This document shows, one piece after another, positions 5,924-8,431 of a DNA stretch of 8,431 nt. The stretch comes from Pseudomonadota bacterium (GTDB taxonomy: Bacteria > Pseudomonadota > Gammaproteobacteria > Burkholderiales > Thiobacillaceae). The position numbers and the translations under genes were made by a program. The stretch lies in NCBI GenBank assembly GCA_021802595.1, contig JAJZRT010000131.1:1-8431 (forward strand), in the 5' to 3' direction. Below the pieces are notes generated by a model. It saw only the letters and a list, made by a program, of their open reading frames with translations, searched no databases and was not told the origin of the DNA. Each line of letters begins with the position of its first letter. The stretch's first letter is position 1.

Positions 5924-7072
5924 ATGCAAAAGAAACTGATTGCCCTGGCACTGGCTTCCGCCTTTGCCGCCCCCGCCTTCGCGGCCACCAGCAACGTTGA
6001 CATCTACGGCGTGATGAACGTGTCCGTCGACCGCATCGACTCCGGCGTGACCGGCAAGGACAAGAGCACCGGCCTCACCTCCAACGCCAGCCGCATCGGC
6101 TTCAAGGGCACCGAAGACCTCGGCGGCGGCCTGGCGGCCGTGTGGCAGATCGAGAACACCGTCGCCGTCGACGGCGCTGGCTTGGGCGGCCTCCGTAACA
6201 CCTTCGTCGGCCTGAAGGGCGGCTTCGGTACCGTTCTGCTGGGCAACAACGACACCCCGATGAAGGGCCTCGGCCGTGCGGTCGACAACTTTGGCGACGG
6301 CCTGGCCGACTCGCGCAACATTCTCGGCGCCAGCGCCGGCACCGGCGCGAGCACGTGGGATCTGCGCACCAAGAACACCATCGCCTACGTGACCCCCGAC
6401 TTCAGCGGCCTGTCGGCTGTGGTGGCCTACGTGACCGATTGGACCGGTGCCACCACCACCACTAGCCCCTGCGTTGGCCCTGTTGCTGGCGTACAAGCTG
6501 GTCTGGACTGCAACAAGTTCTCCGCCTGGAGCGGCGCGGTCAACTACAACAACGGCCCGCTGCTGCTGGGTGCCGGCTACGAGAAGCACAATGCGATGAC
6601 CACTGCTGCTGCCGACTACTCGGCGCACATCTGGCGCGTCGTCGCTGGCTACAGCTTTGCCGGCGCCAAGCTGGGTGCGCTGTACGAAAAAGCCTCCGGT
6701 GATACCGGCGTGGCTGCGGCCAATATCAACGCCGCTGACCGCAAGGCTTGGGGCCTGTTCGCCAACTACGCCATCGGCGCCGTCACCCTCAAGGCCAACT
6801 ACCTGAAGGCCGACGAGCAAGGCTCTGGCGCTGCTGCCACCAATACCGGCGCCAAGCAGTACACCCTGGGTGCCGACTACGCGCTGTCCAAGCGTTCGAC
6901 CGCCTATGTCTACTACGCCAAGGTCAAGAACGACGGCAACACCACCGGTGGTGCTGGCTACGGCCTCGGCGCCGGTGCTGGCGATAGCAACTCGGTCGTC
7001 GCGGGTTCGGCGGCGGCCAACCTGGGTACCGATCCTTCCGTGTTCGGCGTCGGCATGAAGCACACCTTCTAA
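5924..7072 (+). CDS. Outer-membrane general porin (Gram-negative porin family)
   Basis: The 382-residue precursor is a trimeric beta-barrel porin of the betaproteobacterial type (Porin_4/OmpC-like). The Sec signal peptide spans residues 1-20, with cleavage after AFA. The mature protein begins ATSNVDIYGVMNVSVD and ends SVFGVGMKHTF; the terminal Phe is the BAM recognition signal. SRIGFKGTEDLGGGLAAVWQ at 56-75 and FVGLKGGFGTVLLGNNDTP at 94-112 are the family's early strands and the lead into constriction loop 3. The only two cysteines, C183 and C196, are 13 residues apart in a probable external loop and could form a disulfide. The start is fixed by AAGGAGA 7 bases before ATG 5924 and by the signal peptide. 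Codon use is strongly biased, as in highly expressed genes. Substrate specificity cannot be read from the sequence. Confidence 0.95.
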   Translation: MQKKLIALALASAFAAPAFAATSNVDIYGVMNVSVDRIDSGVTGKDKSTGLTSNASRIGFKGTEDLGGGLAAVWQIENTVAVDGAGLGGLRNTFVGLKGGFGTVLLGNNDTPMKGLGRAVDNFGDGLADSRNILGASAGTGASTWDLRTKNTIAYVTPDFSGLSAVVAYVTDWTGATTTTSPCVGPVAGVQAGLDCNKFSAWSGAVNYNNGPLLLGAGYEKHNAMTTAAADYSAHIWRVVAGYSFAGAKLGALYEKASGDTGVAAANINAADRKAWGLFANYAIGAVTLKANYLKADEQGSGAAATNTGAKQYTLGADYALSKRSTAYVYYAKVKNDGNTTGGAGYGLGAGAGDSNSVVAGSAAANLGTDPSVFGVGMKHTF

Positions 7073-7110
7073 TTCAATGCCGGGGCAACCCGGTCTGAAG
7101 ATGAAGTTGA

Positions 7111-7139
7111 AACGGGCTCCTTCGGGGGCCCGTTTTTTT
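7111..7139 (+). terminator. Rho-independent terminator of the porin gene
   Basis: A 10-bp stem (AACGGGCTCC at 7111-7120 with GGGGCCCGTT at 7125-7134, one G-T pair) closes the very stable TTCG tetraloop and runs into a T tract ending at 7139. It lies 38 bases after the porin stop. A hairpin with nearly the same arms occurs at 8008-8030 after the second toxin gene. Confidence 0.93.
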
Positions 7140-7170
7140 ATGCTTTTTTTGGAACCGCTTGGAGTGGACC

Positions 7171-7321
7171 TCAGGCCTCGACGACTTCGAAGTCGTGCGT
7201 GATCCCGGCCACCTTGCCGAGCATGATGCTCGCCGAGCAGTATTTTTCGGCCGACAGGTTCACGGCCTGTTCGACGCGCCTGGGGTCGAGGTTCTTGCAG
7301 GTGACGGTGAAGTGGGGTGGA
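7171..7321 (-). pseudogene. Truncated duplicate of the osmC-like 3' end
   Basis: On the - strand this encodes the last 47 residues plus stop of the OsmC-like protein at 8043-8431, starting HFTVTCKNLDP and ending THDFEVVEA. By hand alignment, 7171-7314 matches 8043-8186 with 7 mismatches in 144 bases; one base is then missing and similarity ends near 7321. Six of the seven substitutions change the protein (Gly to Cys, Arg to Lys, Val to Ile, Met to Val, Glu to Gly), as expected for an unconstrained remnant. There is no start codon or upstream coding part, so it is not a functional gene. It lies between the porin terminator and the second toxin-antitoxin module. Confidence 0.93.
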
Positions 7322-7423
7322 GTCATGAGTACATGGTTGCACGGTCACGCGACAATGCCGATTCGGCTGGCGTTGGCGATGGGCTCGAATTAAACTCGAT
7401 CGAAACGCACCTGGAGCTTTGAC
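7322..7423. other. Upstream region of toxin-antitoxin module 2
   Basis: These 102 bases have no counterpart beside the full osmC-like gene, so they belong to the inserted segment. A tandem imperfect 11-base direct repeat, CTCGAATTAAA and CTCGATCGAAA (7384-7405), lies about 20 bases before the antitoxin ATG and could be an autoregulatory operator. GGAG at 7413-7416 is a suitable ribosome site. I see no convincing -35/-10 pair. Confidence 0.4.
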
Positions 7424-7654
7424 ATGAATCATTCCGACCGAATTACGTTGGACCCTGCCATTTGCCATGGAAAACCATGCATCCGCGGGCTGAGGTATCC
7501 CGTAGAAACGCTTCTGGAGTTACTGGCGGGCGGGATGTCGACCGAAGAGATTCTGGCCGATTATGAGGATTTGGAGCGGGAGGACATTCTTGCGGCATTG
7601 TCCTACGCGGCCCGACTTGCGCACGTCAAGCGGATGGAACGCTTCGCCGCATGA
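7424..7654 (+). CDS. DUF433 family antitoxin (module 2)
   Basis: The 76-residue product carries the DUF433 signature ITLDPAICHGKPCIRGLRYPV at residues 7-27, then LLELLAGGMSTEEILADYEDLEREDI and the YAAR motif. DUF433 (COG2442) proteins are predicted helix-turn-helix antitoxins for DUF5615 PIN-like nucleases. The ATG has GGAG 7 bases upstream, and its stop overlaps the next start (ATGA at 7651-7654), the usual coupling of such pairs. It is the same length as the module 1 antitoxin but only moderately similar, so the two are separate lineages rather than a recent duplication. Codon and base use look less GC-biased than in the porin or aspS, compatible with transfer. It probably represses its own operon. 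Confidence 0.9.
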   Translation: MNHSDRITLDPAICHGKPCIRGLRYPVETLLELLAGGMSTEEILADYEDLEREDILAALSYAARLAHVKRMERFAA

Positions 7655-8004
7655 AACTTCTGGTGGATGCGCAGTTGCCCAAGCGGTTTTGCGGTTGGCT
7701 GACTGATGCTGGGCACGATGCGGTGCATACGCTCGACCTGCCACAAGGGAACCGGACAACCGATAACGAGATACTGGACTTTGCGGAACGGGAGCAGCGC
7801 ATCGTCGTGAGCAAGGACGACGATTTTGTGCAGTCGCTGTTGATCACCGGACGCCCCGCAAAATTGCTGCTTGTTTCGACTGGAAATATGGCAAACACGC
7901 TGCTTGAAAGAATCGTGCGCGCGCATGTTTCTGAGATTGTCGAAGCTTTTGAAACAGCGAACTTTGTCGAACTCGGACGCGAGTCGCTGACAGTGCATGA
8001 GTGA
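7651..8004 (+). CDS. DUF5615 PIN-like toxin (module 2), intact
   Basis: The 117-residue protein is a full-length member of the DUF5615 (COG4634) PIN-like family, the predicted RNase toxin partner of DUF433. The N-terminal strand KLLVDAQLP supplies Asp6; GHDAVHTLDL follows at 21-30; TTDNEILDFA at 36-45 supplies Asp38 and Glu40; IVVSKDDDF at 51-59 supplies the acidic cluster. These acidic residues are those expected to hold the metal in PIN folds. Unlike module 1 there is no frameshift. Its start overlaps the antitoxin stop by four bases. A hairpin begins 4 bases after its stop, and the osmC-like gene converges on it. RNase activity and target are inferred from the family and have not been shown. 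Confidence 0.9.
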   Translation: MKLLVDAQLPKRFCGWLTDAGHDAVHTLDLPQGNRTTDNEILDFAEREQRIVVSKDDDFVQSLLITGRPAKLLLVSTGNMANTLLERIVRAHVSEIVEAFETANFVELGRESLTVHE

Positions 8005-8007
8005 GGA

Positions 8008-8030
8008 AACGGGCTCTCTGGGAGCCCGTT
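8008..8030. terminator. Hairpin between the convergent toxin and osmC-like genes
   Basis: AACGGGCTC (8008-8016) pairs perfectly with GAGCCCGTT (8022-8030) around a 5-base loop. No T tract follows on either strand, so it would be a weak or rho-assisted terminator. It shares GAAACGGGCTC and GCCCGTT with the porin terminator at 7111-7134. It sits at the corresponding place next to the second copy of the osmC tail, so the two hairpins may be duplicates. Confidence 0.6.
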
Positions 8031-8042
8031 GCTCATGGAAGT

Positions 8043-8431
8043 TCAGGCCTCGACGACTTCGAAGTCGTGGGTGATCTCGGCCATCTTGCCGAGCATCACG
8101 CTCGCCGAGCAGTATTTTTCGGCCGACAGGTTCACGGCCTGTTCGACGCGCCTGGGGTCGAGGTTCCTGCCGGTGACGGTGAAGTGCAGGTGGATCTTCG
8201 TGAACACCTTGGGGTCGGTGGTGGCGCGTTCGGCGCTGAGGTCGGCGACGCAGTCGGTGACCTGCTGGCGGGCCTTTCTGAGGATGTGGACGACGTCGAA
8301 GGACGAGCAGCCGCCCAGTCCGATCAGCAGCATTTCCATCGGCCGGATGCCGAGGTTCCTGCCGCCGGAATCGGGCGGGCCGTCCATGACGACGGAATGG
8401 CCGGATTCGCTCTGGCCGACGAAACTGACGC
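8043..8431 (-). CDS. OsmC/YhfA-like family protein (5' end outside window)
   Basis: The visible 128 residues begin VSFVGQSESGHSVVMDG and run off the window edge, so about 10-15 N-terminal residues are missing. OsmC-family proteins are small dimeric cytoplasmic proteins, several of which reduce organic hydroperoxides with a cysteine pair. Both cysteines are present: C41 in GLGGCSSFD and C107 in AEKYCSASVML (numbering from the first visible codon). NLGIRPMEMLLIGLGGC, SFDVVHILRKARQ and DPRRVEQAVNLS resemble the YhfA-type branch, whose physiological role is poorly known. An internal ATG at 8387 lies within conserved sequence and is unlikely to be the start. Its last 47 codons are duplicated at 7171-7314. 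Confidence 0.9.
   Translation of the reverse strand, partial: VSFVGQSESGHSVVMDGPPDSGGRNLGIRPMEMLLIGLGGCSSFDVVHILRKARQQVTDCVADLSAERATTDPKVFTKIHLHFTVTGRNLDPRRVEQAVNLSAEKYCSASVMLGKMAEITHDFEVVEA

Noticed and set aside
7326..7394. Possible 22-residue leader peptide (MSTWLHGHATMP...) upstream of module 2
   Set aside because: There is no ribosome site or family resemblance, and it starts at the breakpoint of the osmC remnant. It is probably chance.
5894..7468. Long - strand open frame opposite the porin
   Set aside because: It is a shadow of the GC-biased, codon-biased porin gene. It runs through the terminator and the osmC remnant and has no domain pattern.
8008..8030. Strong rho-independent terminator after module 2
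   Set aside because: The stem is good but no T tract follows on either strand, so it is listed only as a hairpin or weak terminator.

Overview
The window looks like a chromosomal segment of a GC-rich betaproteobacterium, possibly a Thiobacillus or Nitrosomonadales-like lineage. The evidence is the housekeeping gene order (DUF502, aspS, DUF2322, nudB, a YbhP-like phosphatase, clsB), the strong GC third-position bias, and a general porin of the betaproteobacterial type. The genus is a guess.

Bases 1-4716 are a compact co-directional cluster on the + strand: the end of a DUF502 membrane protein gene, aspartyl-tRNA synthetase (with the sequence marks of the non-discriminating type), a small DUF2322 protein, a Nudix dihydroneopterin-triphosphate pyrophosphatase, a YbhP-like endonuclease/exonuclease/phosphatase and a ClsB-type cardiolipin synthase. 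The genes are separated by at most about 10 bases, or overlap by stop/start codons, so they probably form one operon.

Bases 4717-5923 are an accessory patch. It starts with a nested inverted-repeat element (REP/MITE-like, 118 bp). Next, on the - strand, comes a DUF433/DUF5615 toxin-antitoxin type module whose antitoxin is intact and whose PIN-like toxin is broken by a 1-base frameshift. A (GGCCCC)7 hexanucleotide tract then sits directly upstream of the antitoxin's likely promoter. The rest is the porin promoter and a leader rich in overlapping hairpins.

Bases 5924-7140 hold a complete outer-membrane porin and its rho-independent terminator. Bases 7141-8431 hold a second, intact and only distantly similar DUF433/DUF5615 pair. 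It lies between a decayed copy of the 3' end of an osmC-like gene (7171-7321) and the real osmC-like gene (- strand, cut by the window end). The duplicated osmC tail, with similar hairpins beside each copy, suggests the toxin-antitoxin pair arrived with, or was bracketed by, a partial duplication.

The porin is therefore flanked on both sides by modules of one toxin-antitoxin family, pointing away from it, each with repeat DNA at its edge. I see no complete insertion sequence, CRISPR array, tRNA or rRNA. The most unusual items are the hexanucleotide tract in a promoter, the duplicated osmC tail around the intact module, the orphaned antitoxin, and the nested palindromic element.
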